Shown here piece after piece: positions 5,543 through 6,043 of a DNA stretch of 6,043 bases (positions are counted from its first letter, which is position 1; each line of letters opens with the position of its first letter). The DNA lies in assembly GCA_902767005.1 (NCBI GenBank), contig CACXFY010000155.1, forward strand, positions 1 through 6,043, given 5' to 3'. The translations under genes and the position numbers were made by a program. This DNA is from an uncultured Erysipelotrichaceae bacterium. Its GTDB lineage: Bacteria; Bacillota_I; Bacilli_A; RF39; UBA660. The notes beneath the pieces were generated by a model. The model saw nothing but the letters and a program-made list of their open reading frames with translations. It searched no databases and was not told the DNA's origin.

Positions 5543-5566
5543 CTTATTAGTATTGGAGGTTAGTAT

Positions 5567-6043
5567 ATGATAGAGTATATTTTAGGAATAATAGTAATTA
5601 TTGGTATTATATCTATATTAATAGTAATTGGTAATAATAAGATTAATTTTATTAAAATTAAAATCGAGAAAGCAAATGAGGATATTTCTTTATATTTAGA
5701 TAAAAAATATGAATTATTAGAAAGAACGAGACCGATAGTAAAAAAAGAGTTAAAGGTAGAAGAATTTTTAGAAGAGTTAGGTACTTATGAGTCTTTTAAA
5801 GAAGATAGTTTTGATAGTCATAACTTATTAAAGAGTTGCTACAACGAGTTGTTTAAGACTTTAGATAATAATGAAAAATTGTTAAAGAGTGATTCTCTTA
5901 GTAAGATATTAAAAGAATTAACTGATAATGAAGAGAATATTGTGGGAGCTATTAAGTTTTATAATGATACAGTAGTTGATTATAATAAGTTTGTTGTATC
6001 TTTTCCTTCTAAAATAATTGCTTTATTTAGAGGATGTAAGAAA
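5567..6043 (+). CDS. lemA: LemA-family membrane protein, N-terminal part
   Basis: The gene is open to the right edge, with 159 codons visible of a family that usually has about 180-200. Residues 4-21 are a run of Ile, Leu, Val and Gly forming one N-terminal membrane anchor, followed by a lysine-rich juxtamembrane stretch. The rest is long charged helices. Family features visible are the first helix KIEKANEDISLYLDKKYELLERTRPIV (about 32-58, the position of LemA's A-x-x-x-I-D-x-x-L-x-x-R-x-D-L-L), and near the right edge AIKFYNDTVVDYNKFVVSFPSKIIA (128-152), which matches the LemA hallmark FYN...V..YN...FP..iiA. LemA proteins form a membrane-anchored helical bundle whose cellular role is unsettled. 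The start has a good GGAGGT ribosome binding site. The gene is transcribed away from the argS operon. The product is unusually acidic and loop-rich around 65-125 compared with my memory of the family, so it may be a divergent member. Confidence 0.85.
   Translation, partial: MIEYILGIIVIIGIISILIVIGNNKINFIKIKIEKANEDISLYLDKKYELLERTRPIVKKELKVEEFLEELGTYESFKEDSFDSHNLLKSCYNELFKTLDNNEKLLKSDSLSKILKELTDNEENIVGAIKFYNDTVVDYNKFVVSFPSKIIALFRGCKK

Noticed and set aside
5432..5566. Divergent intergenic region considered as a riboswitch, T-box or small RNA locus for argS
   Set aside because: The leader of the DUF1934-argS operon is only about 25 bases from the predicted start, with no room for a T-box or attenuator, and no terminator hairpin precedes either gene.
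1..6043. Possible recoded genetic code (UGA as Trp), given the Mollicute-like composition
   Set aside because: Tryptophans such as those in RpoE GRWDLR and in ArgRS are TGG, no gene contains in-frame TGA, and all visible stops are TAA. Nothing supports recoding, although the absence of TGA stops in six genes does not strictly exclude it.

Overview
This window comes from a very AT-rich, low-GC Gram-positive type bacterium and reads as ordinary core chromosome. Three points suggest an uncultured or host-associated member of the Bacilli close to the Erysipelotrichales/RF39/Mollicutes radiation: an RNA polymerase delta subunit (RpoE), which is typical of Bacilli; strong AGGAGG-type ribosome binding sites; and A/T-dominated codon use. 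The start of murA shows that the organism makes peptidoglycan, so it is not a wall-less mycoplasma. Tryptophan is encoded by TGG and all six visible stop codons are TAA, so nothing points to a recoded UGA. The lineage is an inference from gene content, not from a database search.

Layout, read leftwards because all but one gene lie on the minus strand: a YwiB-like DUF1934 protein (5090-5431), arginyl-tRNA synthetase argS (3342-5090), an unrecognised 214-residue protein (2689-3333), RNA polymerase delta subunit rpoE (2163-2612), release factor 1 prfA (1036-2103), its methyltransferase prmC (210-1034), and the first 34 codons of murA (1-104, running off the left edge). On the plus strand, a LemA-family membrane protein starts at 5567 and runs off the right edge. 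It diverges from the DUF1934-argS operon.

Transcription units inferred from sequence: (1) DUF1934-argS-unknown, from an extended -10 promoter at 5462-5470, with a TAATG overlap between the first two genes; (2) rpoE from its own promoter, ending in a hairpin that contains the rpoE stop codon; (3) prfA-prmC from an extended -10 promoter just beyond that hairpin, ending in a 15-bp hairpin that contains the prmC stop codon; (4) murA from a near-consensus sigma-A promoter whose -35 box lies directly against that hairpin; (5) lemA, divergent. The genes are packed so tightly that terminators overlap stop codons and run directly into the next promoter.

Functionally, the block serves translation (Arg-tRNA charging, termination at UAA/UAG, and methylation of the release factor GGQ glutamine), transcription (delta factor) and cell-wall synthesis. 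From general knowledge of Bacillus subtilis, the order rpoE ... murA ... prfA-prmC resembles a trimmed and rearranged version of its rpoE-to-prmC region, and ywiB next to argS is also a Bacilli arrangement. I see no mobile element, CRISPR array, phage gene, tRNA or rRNA, and no convincing new biological system. The least explained item is the 214-residue protein between argS and rpoE, which has no visible Shine-Dalgarno sequence. No gene-free stretch exceeds 300 bases; the longest is the 135-bp divergent promoter region at 5432-5566.
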